Positions 1 through 12,209 of a stretch of 34,230 bases of DNA are shown here, piece after piece. The notes beneath the pieces are model-generated. The model searched no databases and was not told where the DNA came from. It saw nothing but the letters and a program-made list of their open reading frames with translations. Both the position numbers and the translations under genes were made by a program. This DNA is from Minwuiaceae bacterium (GTDB taxonomy: Bacteria > Pseudomonadota > Alphaproteobacteria > Minwuiales > Minwuiaceae). The stretch spans positions 1 to 34,230 of the forward strand of contig JANQEE010000026.1 of assembly GCA_028278525.1 (NCBI GenBank), in the 5' to 3' direction. Every line of letters begins with the position of its first letter. Position 1 is the first letter of the stretch.

Positions 1-67
1 CGCTCCCCCGTCCCAACCACCCCGAGGGTACCCTGTACGGGTGGTTGGGACGGGGGAGCGGGCGGCC
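1..67. repeat. Palindromic dispersed repeat, left copy
   Basis: A perfect 22-base inverted repeat (bases 1-22 against 39-60; arm begins CGCTCCCCCG) encloses a 16-base loop that itself contains the 10-base palindrome AGGGTACCCT (25-34). The same 67 bases recur at 34164-34230 with one substitution (C38 against T34201). Seven bases beyond the stem (61-67) are also shared, so the real unit may extend past the palindrome. There is no T-tract, so it is not a typical intrinsic terminator. The copy lies directly upstream of flhB and may touch the 3' end of the preceding gene. Confidence 0.9.
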
Positions 68-69
68 GG

Positions 70-96
70 GCGCTTCCTCCAAAAAGGACGAAGCGC
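70..96 (+). promoter_or_regulatory. Hairpin covering the flhB ribosome-binding region
   Basis: GCGCTTC (70-76) pairs perfectly with GAAGCGC (90-96). After one mismatch, three more pairs form (78-80 with 86-88), leaving an AAAAA loop. The only purine-rich Shine-Dalgarno-like stretch before flhB (AAGGA, 84-88) lies in the loop and stem, so translation initiation of flhB may be structure-dependent. This is seen in the sequence; the regulatory role is inferred. Confidence 0.4.
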
Positions 97-102
97 TAAG
101 CC

Positions 103-1206
103 ATGGCCGACGATCAGGATCCGTCACAAAAAACGGAAGAACCGACATCGAAGCGGATGTCGGACGCCGAGCAGAAAGGGCAGGTGGCCAAGAGCACCGA
201 GGTCGGCCACTGGTTCATGATCCTGGGCGTCACGATCTCGCTGATCATCTTCTCCGGCGGGATCGCCAAGGACCTGAAACGCGTCATGCTGACCTTCGTC
301 GAGCAGCCCCATGCGATACCGCTCGACGGCCAGCATTTGCAGGTCGTGCTGTGGAACTCGCTGGGCGCCATCGGGCTGGCGTTGCTGCCGCTGCTGGCCC
401 TGCTGATGATCGCGGGGATTGCCGGCAACGTCATCCAGCACAAACCGATCCTGTCGGCGCACAAACTGAAACCGGAACTGAGCAAACTGTCGCTGATCAA
501 GGGCATGAAGCGGCTGTTTTCGGCCAATGCATTGTTCGAATTCGCCAAGGGAATCCTCAAAATCACCATCATCGGCGTGGTCGCCGCCGTGCTGATCTGG
601 CCCGAACTGGACGAACTGCCGCTGACCATCACCTACGGCATCGAAGCGATCCTGCCGATGCTGCGCGACCTGGCGCTGATCATGATGGCCGGCGTGCTGT
701 CGGTGATGACGATCATCGCCATGGCCGACGTGGTCTACCAGCGCTACAAGCACAACCAGAGCCTCCGGATGACCAAGCAGGAGGTCAAGGACGAGAACAA
801 GCAGAGCGACGGCGACCCGCAGGTGAAACAACGCCTGCGCGCCATTCGCATGGAGCGCGCGAGACAGCGGATGATGAGCGCCGTGCCGGAAGCGGATGTC
901 GTGGTCACCAACCCGACGCACTTCGCGGTCGCCCTGAAATACGACCAGGAGGCCATGGCCGCGCCGAAGCTGGTGGCCAAGGGACAGGACCTGGTGGCGG
1001 CCCGAATCCGGGAAGTCGCGGAAGAAAACAAGGTGCCGATCGTGCCCAATCCGCCGCTGGCCAGAACCCTGTATGCAACAGTTGAGCTTGACCAGGAAAT
1101 CCCGGTGGAGCATTACAAGGCGGTCGCGGAAATCATCGGCTATGTGATGCGCTTAAAAAAGTCACTGCCACCGCGGCCTGCGGGTGTTCGGGCATCGACC
1201 CCGTAG
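103..1206 (+). CDS. flhB: Flagellar type III export switch protein FlhB
   Basis: FlhB is the inner-membrane component of the flagellar type III export gate; its autocleaved cytoplasmic domain switches export from rod/hook to filament substrates. The 367-residue length is normal. The N-terminus carries the typical polar motif (KTEEPTSKR, then KGQVAKS) before four membrane segments (about 36-54, 88-110, 148-167, 187-210). The cytoplasmic domain contains the autocleavage motif NPTH at residues 270-273. The ATG at 103 fits the family N-terminus, although its Shine-Dalgarno is distant and folded in a hairpin. fliR would be expected just upstream, outside the window. cckA follows after 36 bases on the same strand, a common alphaproteobacterial arrangement, so the two may be cotranscribed. 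Confidence 0.97.
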   Translation: MADDQDPSQKTEEPTSKRMSDAEQKGQVAKSTEVGHWFMILGVTISLIIFSGGIAKDLKRVMLTFVEQPHAIPLDGQHLQVVLWNSLGAIGLALLPLLALLMIAGIAGNVIQHKPILSAHKLKPELSKLSLIKGMKRLFSANALFEFAKGILKITIIGVVAAVLIWPELDELPLTITYGIEAILPMLRDLALIMMAGVLSVMTIIAMADVVYQRYKHNQSLRMTKQEVKDENKQSDGDPQVKQRLRAIRMERARQRMMSAVPEADVVVTNPTHFAVALKYDQEAMAAPKLVAKGQDLVAARIREVAEENKVPIVPNPPLARTLYATVELDQEIPVEHYKAVAEIIGYVMRLKKSLPPRPAGVRASTP

Positions 1207-1242
1207 CGGGAGGCGGAGTACACGGACGACGTAGAGGGAGCC

Positions 1243-3834
1243 ATGAGCGACGCCGTTACCCGACCCGACCTTGCCGACATCGAGCCGAGCCACGATGAGC
1301 CGCGCGCCGCCGGCGCCGACGGCATTGCCATCAGTCCCGCGCGCCGCACGGCCGCGCCGCGCCAGGCCGAGCTGCGCGCGATCAGCGGCGTCCGCCGGCG
1401 GGCGATCCTGGGCTTCGGCCTGGTGCTGGTCGTCGCCCTGATGATCCCGATGCTGGCGACCACGTCGGGCCAACTGGTCGAACGCTGGCAGCTGGTGGCG
1501 ATCTCCATCGCCGATTTGAGCTTCGTCGCCGTCGCCGCCTGGTGGCTGTTCCTGCGCGCCGGCGCGATGGCCGAACTGGGCCGCGAAGCGATGCTGGCGC
1601 GGAGCGTCGAAAACAGCCCGCACGGCCGGGTCGTGGTCAATGCCAGCGGCCGCGCCGTATACGCCAACCAGGCCTACCGGAACCTGGTCCATGCGGCGCC
1701 GGACGGGCCGGTGCCGGCGTTGGAACAGCTGTTCGAGCCGGGTTCGCCGGAGCGGCAGCGCATCGCGGCGATCGCCGACGCCGCGGAGCGCGGCACGCCG
1801 ATCAAGGAAGACCTGGTGCTGCACCGCGGCCAGGACGAGGAACGCTGGCTGACGGTGACCGCGCGGACGCTCTCGGACAACGACGACCGCATGGCCTGGT
1901 ACATCCAGGACGCGACGCCGCAGCATGCCACCGGCGATGCGCTGCGCGCCGCGGAAAGCAAGCTTACCGAGTTCGTCGAGGCGGCGCCGGTCGGCTATTG
2001 CTTCGCCGACGGCGACGGCCGCATCCAATACGTCAACCGGACGATGGCGGAATGGATCGGCGGCGAGCCGGGCCAGATCGCCCAGCGGGGCATCGCGCTT
2101 AAAGACCTGCTTATCTGGGAAGAGGGCGGCGACGGGCCGACCGCGACCATCGGCGGCGTGCTGCGCGAGGGCGCGGCCCAACTGCGCCGGCGGGACGGCA
2201 GCGAGCTAGCCGTCCGGGTGCGCGAGCATGTGATGCGCAACAACGGCGGTGAACCGGTGCGGACGGCGCTGGCGATCAGCGACGTCAGCCGCGAAGGCGC
2301 CCTGGACGCGGCGTTGCAGAAGGCGGCGCGGGAATTCCGGCAGATCTTCGATCAGGCGCCGGTCGGCGTGGTGATCCTGAACCAGGACGGCATCGTCACC
2401 CAGTCCAACCAGGCCTTCAAGGCGATGAGCGAGACGGCGGACGGCGGCGTCGGCGGACGCTGGACCGATCTGCTGCAAAACGAGGACCGGTCGGATGTCA
2501 GCGAGTTCCTGACGCGGGCGCTGGACGGCGTTGGCAACCTGTCGCCGCTGGAAATCCGCCTGAGCGGGTCGCGCGAGCGGGTCGCGCAACTGTTCGCCAC
2601 GCGGCTGCAGGACGCAAGCGGCGACAACAACCTGCTGCTGCATCTGATCGACAGCACCGAGCAGAAGGACCTGGAGCTCCGCTTCTTCCAGAGCCAGAAG
2701 ATGCAGGCCGTCGGCCAGCTTGCGGGCGGCGTGGCGCACGACTTCAACAACCTGCTGACCGCGATGATCGGGTTCTGCGACCTGCTGCTCTTGCACCACC
2801 CGGCCGGCGACCCGTCGTTCTCCGACATCATGCACATCAAGCAGAACGCCAACCGCGCGGCCAACCTGGTGCGGCAACTGCTGGCGTTTTCGCGGCAGCA
2901 GACGCTGCGCCCGAAGGTGCTGGTGGTGACCGACGTGCTGGCGGAACTGTCAAACCTGCTGCACCGGCTGATCGGCGAGAACATCGAACTGAACATCGTG
3001 CACGGGCGCGACATGGTGCCGGTCAAGGTCGACCAGGGCCAGTTCGAACAGGTGATCATCAACCTGGCGGTCAACGCGCGGGACGCGATGGACGAAGGCG
3101 GCACGCTGACCATCCGCACGGCCAACGTCACCACCGAGGAATCGATGCTGCTCGGCCACGACCTGATGCCGCCGGGCGAATACGCGCTGATCCAGGTGGT
3201 CGATACCGGCCGCGGCATTCCGAAAGAGAATATCGGCAAGATCTACGAGCCGTTCTTCACGACCAAGGAAGTCGGCGCCGGTACCGGGCTCGGCCTGTCC
3301 ACCGTCTACGGCATCATCAAGCAGACCGGCGGCAACATCTGGGTCGAAAGCCATGTCGGCAAGGGGACGACGTTCAGCATCTACCTGCCGCGGCATATCC
3401 CGGCCGAGGGCGAACTGGTCGGCGGCGACGGCCAGGAGAACCAGGCGGCCCAGGACCTGACCGGCAAGGGCACGGTGCTGCTGGTCGAGGACGAGGACGC
3501 GGTCCGGATGTTCGCGGCGCGGGCCCTGCAGAACAAGGGCTACACGGTCCTGCAGGCGGACAGCGGCGATTCCGCGCTGGAGACCATCCGCGGCCACGAC
3601 GGCAAGATCGAACTGATGATCTCCGACGTGGTAATGCCGAACATGGACGGCCCGACCCTGGTGCAACATGCCCGGGTGGAGCGGCCCGACATGCGAATCA
3701 TCTTCATTTCGGGTTACGCGGAGGATGCCTTCCGCAAGACCATGGCGGGCGAAGCGAAAGAGATCGAATTCCTGCCGAAACCGTTCAGCCTGAAGCAGCT
3801 GGCGTCCAAGGTGAAGGACGTGCTCGCGGCGTAG
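1243..3834 (+). CDS. cckA: Hybrid sensor histidine kinase CckA
   Basis: This is a membrane hybrid histidine kinase of the CckA type, which in alphaproteobacteria feeds phosphate through ChpT to the master regulator CtrA (and CpdR), controlling cell cycle and often motility. Two membrane helices (about 52-72 and 88-107) are followed by three PAS-like domains (about 110-225, 240-345, 363-475). Next come a HisKA domain with phospho-accepting His499 in GVAHDFNN, an ATPase domain with DTGRG and GTGLGLS boxes, and a C-terminal receiver. The receiver has acidic residues 749-752, phospho-acceptor Asp795 and Lys846. A GAGGGAG Shine-Dalgarno precedes the ATG. The domain order and the flhB-cckA-recA context make CckA much more likely than a generic hybrid kinase. 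Length is 863 residues; CckA proteins vary in PAS number. Confidence 0.93.
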   Translation: MSDAVTRPDLADIEPSHDEPRAAGADGIAISPARRTAAPRQAELRAISGVRRRAILGFGLVLVVALMIPMLATTSGQLVERWQLVAISIADLSFVAVAAWWLFLRAGAMAELGREAMLARSVENSPHGRVVVNASGRAVYANQAYRNLVHAAPDGPVPALEQLFEPGSPERQRIAAIADAAERGTPIKEDLVLHRGQDEERWLTVTARTLSDNDDRMAWYIQDATPQHATGDALRAAESKLTEFVEAAPVGYCFADGDGRIQYVNRTMAEWIGGEPGQIAQRGIALKDLLIWEEGGDGPTATIGGVLREGAAQLRRRDGSELAVRVREHVMRNNGGEPVRTALAISDVSREGALDAALQKAAREFRQIFDQAPVGVVILNQDGIVTQSNQAFKAMSETADGGVGGRWTDLLQNEDRSDVSEFLTRALDGVGNLSPLEIRLSGSRERVAQLFATRLQDASGDNNLLLHLIDSTEQKDLELRFFQSQKMQAVGQLAGGVAHDFNNLLTAMIGFCDLLLLHHPAGDPSFSDIMHIKQNANRAANLVRQLLAFSRQQTLRPKVLVVTDVLAELSNLLHRLIGENIELNIVHGRDMVPVKVDQGQFEQVIINLAVNARDAMDEGGTLTIRTANVTTEESMLLGHDLMPPGEYALIQVVDTGRGIPKENIGKIYEPFFTTKEVGAGTGLGLSTVYGIIKQTGGNIWVESHVGKGTTFSIYLPRHIPAEGELVGGDGQENQAAQDLTGKGTVLLVEDEDAVRMFAARALQNKGYTVLQADSGDSALETIRGHDGKIELMISDVVMPNMDGPTLVQHARVERPDMRIIFISGYAEDAFRKTMAGEAKEIEFLPKPFSLKQLASKVKDVLAA

Positions 3835-3843
3835 TCCTGCTTA

Positions 3844-3858
3844 GAACACGCTGGGAAC
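3844..3858. promoter_or_regulatory. lexA box: LexA (SOS) box upstream of recA
   Basis: GAAC-N7-GAAC occurs at 3844-3858; read on the other strand it is GTTC-N7-GTTC, the established alphaproteobacterial LexA operator. It lies 10 bases after the cckA stop and about 160 bases before recA. A TTTAAT element at 3874-3879 is a possible -10, which would place the box over the -35 region. A weaker relative, GAAC-N7-GTAC, is at 3913-3927. Confidence 0.8.
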
Positions 3859-4017
3859 ATGGCGTGGATTCCATTTAATTTACAGTCGGTTGGCTTTTTC
3901 GGTTGCATATGAGAACAAAGCATGTACATTCGAGTCTTCGGATCCCGTCGGGCACCGCCAACAGCGCCGGTGCCAAGTTGCACCCGATGGGGTGCTGTGA
4001 AATAAGGAGAGAGTGGA

Positions 4018-5112
<1,095 letters not shown>

Positions 5113-5163
5113 GGTCGCGGCCGTCTGCCCGGCCAAGTCGGAGATCTTTAGGGTTTGAGAGGA

Positions 5164-5197
5164 GGGATCGAACCGGAACGGTTCGGTCCCTTTGCTT
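5164..5197 (+). terminator. Intrinsic terminator after recA
   Basis: An 11-pair stem (5164-5174 with 5180-5190, one G-U wobble) has a GGAAC loop and is followed by TTTGCTT. It lies 51 bases after the recA stop and 23 bases before the stop of the convergent methyltransferase gene, so it may also limit read-through from that side. Confidence 0.72.
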
Positions 5198-5219
5198 ATG
5201 GCGCCGGCAGGCGGCGGAC

Positions 5220-6179
5220 TTACCAGTCCGACATGTTCTTGGCGCTGCTGCGCTTCGTTGCATGGAAACTGTAGACCTTCAGGTCGCCGCCCTCGATTAC
5301 CTCGGAGCGTCTGGTCCAAAGCTGTAATTCGTTCAACAAGGCCTGCATGATCTCGTCCTTGTTGGAGAACTCGGCGATCGCATCGATGATCTGCTGCCAG
5401 TTGTTCCAGGTACCCTTGATCTGTTCCAGGTAGTCTTCGGTAATATCGCGTGCGACGCGGGGCTCCAGGCCGGATTCGATCATCATGTCGTTCATCTGGC
5501 CGGCGGTGAACAGGAACGGGCGGGCCGGTTCCTCGGCGGCCCATTTCTTCAACGGCGGCTTGTTGCGGCGCCCGTCGGCAGCGATGAAATCGAGGCACAG
5601 GAAGTGGCCGCTGTATTTCAGGCTCTTCTCGATACGGCGCGCCAGTTCGTGCTTGTCCTGGACGCGAAACAGCAACTCCTTCGAGAATACGCAGTCGTAC
5701 TTTCGCTCGGGCAGATCCGCCTGTTCCGGGTCGAAAATCGAGACCGGTACTTTCTTGGCCAAACCGGCCGCGGTCGACATTTCCATACCGACTTTGGCGA
5801 ACTCGCGGTCGTTCTCCAGGCCGGCGATCCATACGCCGAATTCCTTGGAGATCGCCCGGGCCGGACCGCCAAGCCCGGCACCCAGATCGAGCATGCTGAG
5901 TTCGTCGGTGAGGCCGATGGGGCGCACCAAATCGCAACAGAATTCGGCATTGCCGGCAGACGCGAACCCGTCGCCCCAGACCTGAATCAGGCATTCGACG
6001 CGCGGCGAGTATCGGGATTCCCTTTCAGATTCAATCGCGTCGCGATCCAACTCGCCGACCTCGATCTGGTCGATTGCTCTGAGCTGCAGCTCATAGCCCT
6101 CCCACCACGCGATGAGTCTTTCTTTGAAAGATGGTTTCGCGTACCGCTTACCGTCGATGGTCGTAATACTGGGCGCCAA
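5220..6179 (-). CDS. Class I SAM-dependent methyltransferase, substrate unknown
   Basis: A soluble 319-residue protein with a Rossmann-type methyltransferase core. Motif I is LDLGAGLGGPA at residues 97-107, followed by an acidic ribose-binding stretch (GLENDRE) and a motif-IV-like FSKELLFRV. The motif I variant with GGPAR resembles the sarcosine/dimethylglycine and phosphoethanolamine N-methyltransferase group, but the substrate cannot be read from sequence. The start is TTG at 6179: an in-frame stop lies at 6194-6192 and no other start codon intervenes. A GAGGG about nine bases upstream could serve as Shine-Dalgarno. It is convergent with recA and divergent from alaS, so it is probably a single-gene unit. 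Confidence 0.85.
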   Translation of the reverse strand: MAPSITTIDGKRYAKPSFKERLIAWWEGYELQLRAIDQIEVGELDRDAIESERESRYSPRVECLIQVWGDGFASAGNAEFCCDLVRPIGLTDELSMLDLGAGLGGPARAISKEFGVWIAGLENDREFAKVGMEMSTAAGLAKKVPVSIFDPEQADLPERKYDCVFSKELLFRVQDKHELARRIEKSLKYSGHFLCLDFIAADGRRNKPPLKKWAAEEPARPFLFTAGQMNDMMIESGLEPRVARDITEDYLEQIKGTWNNWQQIIDAIAEFSNKDEIMQALLNELQLWTRRSEVIEGGDLKVYSFHATKRSSAKNMSDW

Positions 6180-6325
6180 AAAAGGAGGCCCTCAAGTTGG
6201 TTCAGTACGTATGCCGAATTTGGTCGGGTATTACTAAAATTCGTTTAATGGTTTCGGCTAATCACTTTGTCCATAAAGGAAACGGCGATTACCGCCCGGC
6301 GGTTATAACGCCGCCAAAGCAATTC

Positions 6326-6354
6326 TTGACATGATCGGCGGCGGTCTCCACATT
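6326..6354 (+). promoter_or_regulatory. Candidate sigma-70 promoter for alaS
   Basis: A perfect -35 hexamer TTGACA (6326-6331) is followed after 17 bases by CACATT (6349-6354), a weak -10. It lies 58 bases before the alaS start. A small TCCGTT-GGA-AACGGA hairpin (6365-6379) would fall in the leader. The -35 is convincing and the -10 is not. Confidence 0.4.
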
Positions 6355-6411
6355 AGCGGCGATGTCCGTTGGAAACGGAAGTTATATCAATAGGTTATCA
6401 GGAAACGTTCG

Positions 6412-9066
<2,655 letters not shown>

Positions 9067-9121
9067 CGAACAAACGGCTGAGCGCCGAGCCACCCCTTGA
9101 GATCGAGCGACCTTTACGTCG

Positions 9122-9189
9122 GTCATTCCGGCGAAGGCCGGAATCCATAATCTCGGCTGGTCCTGGACCCCGGCCTTCGCCGGGGTGAC
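9122..9189. repeat. Dispersed palindromic element (GTCATTCCGGCGAAGGCC family)
   Basis: Two arms, GTCATTCCGGCGAAGGCC... and ...GGCCTTCGCCGGGGTGAC, form a large imperfect inverted repeat between alaS and icd. Each arm is itself palindromic (CCGGCGAAGGCCGG and CCCCGGCCTTCGCCGGGG). Elements of this type are widespread in intergenic DNA of proteobacteria and generate spurious short ORFs. Here it sits between two convergent genes and could act as a bidirectional transcription barrier. Confidence 0.85.
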
Positions 9190-9270
9190 GATATCGGAGA
9201 AGGCGGTTTCCCTTCCGATCCAACCGCTATGGCGTTGCGCACGCCCTGTGGCGCGCACCTGGTTTCCCGT

Positions 9271-10485
9271 TCAGCCGCGCGCCTTTTGCATGTTCTCGTC
9301 GAGCTTGTCGAGGAACTGGTTGGTGGTGAGCCAGGGCTGATCCGGGCCGATCAGGATGGCCAGGTCCTTGGTCATGTTGCCGGACTCGACGGTGTCCACG
9401 CAGACCTTCTCCAGCGTTTCGGCGAAGCTGTTGAGCGCGTCGTTGCCGTCCAGCTTGGCGCGGTGCATCAGGCCGCGGGTCCAGGCGAAGATCGACGCGA
9501 TCGGGTTGGTCGAGGTCTCCTTGCCCTGCTGGTGCATGCGGTAGTGACGCGTGACCGTGCCGTGCGCGGCCTCCGCCTCCACGGTGTTGCCGTCCGGCGT
9601 CATCAGCACCGAGGTCATCAGGCCGAGGCTGCCGAAGCCCTGGGCCACGGTATCGGACTGCACGTCGCCGTCGTAATTCTTGCAGGCCCAGACGAATTCG
9701 CCATGCCATTTCAGGGCGGCGGCGACCATGTCGTCGATCAGACGATGCTCGTACTCAATACCGGCGGCATCGAACTTCGCCTTGAATTCGGCGTCGAAGA
9801 CTTCCTGGAACAGATCCTTGAAGCGGCCGTCATAGGCCTTGAGGATGGTGTTCTTGGTGGACAGGTAGACGGGCCAGTTGCGGTTCAGGCCGTAGTTCAG
9901 GCAGGCCCGCGCGAAACCCCGGATCGACTCGTCGAGGTTGTACATGGCGAGCGCGACGCCGCCGTCGGGGAAGTCGAACACTTCGTGCTCGATCGGCGCG
10001 CTGCCGTCGGCCGGCTCGAACTTGACCGTCAGCTTGCCCGGGCCGGACACCTTGAAATCGGTCGCGCGATACTGATCGCCGAAGGCGTGACGGCCGATCA
10101 CGATCGGCGACGTCCAGCCTGGCACCAGCCGCGGCACGTTCTGCATGATGATCGGTTCGCGGAACACCGTGCCACCGAGAATGTTGCGAATGGTGCCGTT
10201 CGGCGAGCGGTACATGCGCTTCAGGCCGAACTCCTCGACCCGCGCCTCGTCCGGCGTGATGGTGGCGCATTTGACGCCGACACCGTACTGCTTGATCGCC
10301 TCCGCCGCATCGACGGTCACCTTGTCGTCGGTCTTGTCGCGGTACTCGATGCCGAGGTCGTAGTACTTCAGGTCGATATCCAGGTAGGGCAGGATCAGCT
10401 TCTGCTTGATGAAATCCCAGATAATGCGAGTCATTTCGTCGCCGTCGAGTTCGACGACGGGGTTCTCGACCTTAATCTTGCTCAT
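9271..10485 (-). CDS. icd: NADP-dependent isocitrate dehydrogenase
   Basis: Oxidatively decarboxylates isocitrate to 2-oxoglutarate with NADP in the TCA cycle. The 404-residue protein is of the homodimeric eukaryote-like type common in alphaproteobacteria: it starts [19 protein letters not shown] and has the substrate-binding [12 protein letters not shown] segment, [15 protein letters not shown], and a near-C-terminal [13 protein letters not shown]. The ATG at 10485 matches the family start and has GAGG seven bases upstream. The frame stays open further upstream to 10605, but that extension is not family-like. It is convergent with alaS across the palindromic element. Confidence 0.97.
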   Translation of the reverse strand: MSKIKVENPVVELDGDEMTRIIWDFIKQKLILPYLDIDLKYYDLGIEYRDKTDDKVTVDAAEAIKQYGVGVKCATITPDEARVEEFGLKRMYRSPNGTIRNILGGTVFREPIIMQNVPRLVPGWTSPIVIGRHAFGDQYRATDFKVSGPGKLTVKFEPADGSAPIEHEVFDFPDGGVALAMYNLDESIRGFARACLNYGLNRNWPVYLSTKNTILKAYDGRFKDLFQEVFDAEFKAKFDAAGIEYEHRLIDDMVAAALKWHGEFVWACKNYDGDVQSDTVAQGFGSLGLMTSVLMTPDGNTVEAEAAHGTVTRHYRMHQQGKETSTNPIASIFAWTRGLMHRAKLDGNDALNSFAETLEKVCVDTVESGNMTKDLAILIGPDQPWLTTNQFLDKLDENMQKARG

Positions 10486-10646
10486 GCGTGACCTCGTTTG
10501 TCGGGCTGGTCCCGGGATGGGCGGCTGACCGCCATTTGGAAATGACCTTGAGCCGCCGGGCTGTGAAAATCGCGCGGACCATATCACCGCAGCCTGCCCG
10601 TGCAAAGCAGGCCGTTCGCCTTACCGAAAACCCTGTTTTACGCCGT

Positions 10647-11231
10647 TTAAAGCAGGCCGGGACGGGGGCGGATACGTGGCTGCGGCGCGGCGGCGATGGC
10701 CGGCAGCACCTGATCCACCGACGTTACCGTCTGGAACAGGTCGCGCGCTTCGGGCCCGGCGAAACCGGCCTGGATGGTGCGGTCCAACAGATCGGTCAGC
10801 GGGGTCCAAAAGCCATCGATATCGATCAGGATTATCGGCATGTCGTGCAGGCGGAGCTGGCGCCAGGTGACGATCTCGAAGGTCTCGTCCAGCGTGCCGA
10901 GGCCGCCGGGCAATATTGCGAAGGCGTCGGAGAGTTCGAACATCTTGAACTTCCGGCTGTGCATATCCGGCGTGACGTGCAGTTCGGTGAGATCGGCGTG
11001 GCCGACTTCGCGCTGCATCAGATGCTCGGGGATCACGCCGACCGCCTCGCCGCCGGCGGCAAGCGCGGCGTCGGCGCACAAGCCCATCAGCCCGACATGG
11101 CCGCCGCCGAAGACAAGGCGAATGCCGGCTTCGCCGAGCCGGCGGCCCAAGTCGATGGCTGCGTCGCGGTACGCTTGATCGACTTTGTCGCGGGACCCAC
11201 AATAAACACAGAGTGAGGCGATTTCGGCCAT
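10647..11231 (-). CDS. LOG-family protein (cytokinin riboside monophosphate phosphoribohydrolase type)
   Basis: Members of this Rossmann-like family hydrolyse nucleoside 5'-monophosphates, releasing base and ribose 5-phosphate. Visible family motifs in the 194-residue protein are CVYCGS (8-13), GGGHVGLMG (42-50), catalytic Arg93 in SRK, and PGGLGTLDE (108-116) with Glu116. The ATG at 11231 gives the typical N-terminus and has AGGA about eight bases upstream; a longer frame to 11369 would run into the divergent gene. The start codon interlocks with that of the divergent gene at 11230 (shared CATG). The bacterial substrate is uncertain; annotation as a lysine decarboxylase would be a historical misnomer. 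Confidence 0.92.
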   Translation of the reverse strand: MAEIASLCVYCGSRDKVDQAYRDAAIDLGRRLGEAGIRLVFGGGHVGLMGLCADAALAAGGEAVGVIPEHLMQREVGHADLTELHVTPDMHSRKFKMFELSDAFAILPGGLGTLDETFEIVTWRQLRLHDMPIILIDIDGFWTPLTDLLDRTIQAGFAGPEARDLFQTVTSVDQVLPAIAAAPQPRIRPRPGLL

Positions 11232-11637
11232 GTTCAGATTCCTACCAATGCGCGATGGACGCCACCTGCCGAGGCTGACCGCGGCCGTCATTTCCGTCGG
11301 GTTCGCTTGCGCCGCCGGACCGGGTGCGATTGCCGGCGACGTGGACGTCGTCAGCGTCAAAGTGACCAAATCGGCGCCGGGTGTCTATCGCTTCGATGTA
11401 ACACTCAACCATCAGGATACCGGCTGGGATCACTATGCCGACAAGTGGGAGGTTCTGGACCCCGACGGCAAGGTGCTGGGCGAGCGCGTGCTGCTGCACC
11501 CGCATGTGGACGAGCAACCGTTCACACGTTCGACGCAGGTGCAAATCCCGGACGGTGTGACAAGGGTTACGGTGCGCGGCCACGACAAGGTGCATGGTTT
11601 CGCCGGCAAGACGGCGATCGTTGACCTGCCGGAATAA
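11230..11637 (+). CDS. Exported protein of unknown function
   Basis: A 135-residue protein with a signal peptide (positively charged start, hydrophobic stretch about 16-33, likely cleavage after AIAG near residue 36). The mature part is predicted beta-rich and contains distinctive GWDHYADKWEVLDPDGKVLGE and LHPHVDEQPFT segments, giving several His, Asp and Tyr residues that could bind metal; that is only a suggestion. I do not recognise a named family. The ATG at 11230 has GAGG 11 bases upstream; ATG at 11248 has none. It is followed by two c-type cytochromes, so a periplasmic role connected with electron transfer is possible. Confidence 0.8.
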   Translation: MFRFLPMRDGRHLPRLTAAVISVGFACAAGPGAIAGDVDVVSVKVTKSAPGVYRFDVTLNHQDTGWDHYADKWEVLDPDGKVLGERVLLHPHVDEQPFTRSTQVQIPDGVTRVTVRGHDKVHGFAGKTAIVDLPE

Positions 11638-11746
11638 GTCTGTTTCCAGGCTCACCTCACGTTTTCGTGAGTTCGGTCGGCGGTCGGAACGGCTGTACGC
11701 TTTGAGCGGGTTTACATGCAACGCAATCGTAAAACGGGGAGACGTT

Positions 11747-12202
11747 ATGAATTTTCGCAAGCTTGGGTTGGCCGCATTGTTGGCCGGTGGCGTGGCCTTT
11801 GCGGGGAATGCGTGGGCCGACGCCCATAGCTTCAGCCCCCAGATCCAGCATCGCGTCGCGGTGATGAAGGTGATCGGCGGCGATATCGGCGCCATCGCCA
11901 AAGTGGCCAAGGGCGAAGCCGAATACAGCCCGGCCCTGGTCGAGCGCGCCAAGCGGATGGATTTGTTGAGCAAGACCGTGCTGGTCCTGTTCCCGCAGGG
12001 CTCCGAGGGCCGCCGCTCCAAGGCCGAGATCTGGAGCGACTGGGCCGGCTTCGAAAAAGCGGCGAACGCGTTCACGGCGGCCACGCCGGCGCTTGTATCC
12101 GCCGTCGAATCCGGCGACAAAGGCCAGATCGGCGCCGCGTTGGGCGCCGTCGGGAAATCCTGCGGAGGATGCCATAAGCCGTTCCGTAAGCCGAAAGAAT
12201 AG
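11747..12202 (+). CDS. Cytochrome c' (class II c-type cytochrome)
   Basis: A 151-residue periplasmic haem protein: signal peptide at residues 1-23 (cleavage near AWA), a four-helix-bundle sequence, and a single haem site CGGCH (Cys139, Cys142, His143) close to the C-terminus, the hallmark of class II cytochromes. Typical family words are VMKVIGGDIGAIAKVAKGE and GAVGKSCGGCHKPFR. Cytochromes c' bind NO and have been linked to NO protection; the function here is inferred only. The ATG at 11747 has GGGGAG nearby; a longer frame upstream lacks a signal peptide. A di-haem cytochrome starts seven bases after the stop, so the pair is likely cotranscribed. Confidence 0.93.
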   Translation: MNFRKLGLAALLAGGVAFAGNAWADAHSFSPQIQHRVAVMKVIGGDIGAIAKVAKGEAEYSPALVERAKRMDLLSKTVLVLFPQGSEGRRSKAEIWSDWAGFEKAANAFTAATPALVSAVESGDKGQIGAALGAVGKSCGGCHKPFRKPKE

Positions 12203-12209
12203 TCATTCC

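Noticed and set aside
1..67. Terminal palindrome as an intrinsic terminator or transposon end
   Set aside because: No T-tract follows the stem in either direction. No transposase, target-site duplication or mobile-element gene lies in the window, although the two copies are in direct orientation.
10486..10605. Longer N-terminus for isocitrate dehydrogenase
   Set aside because: The extension is Arg/Pro-rich and not family-like; the ATG at 10485 has a good Shine-Dalgarno and matches the conserved start.
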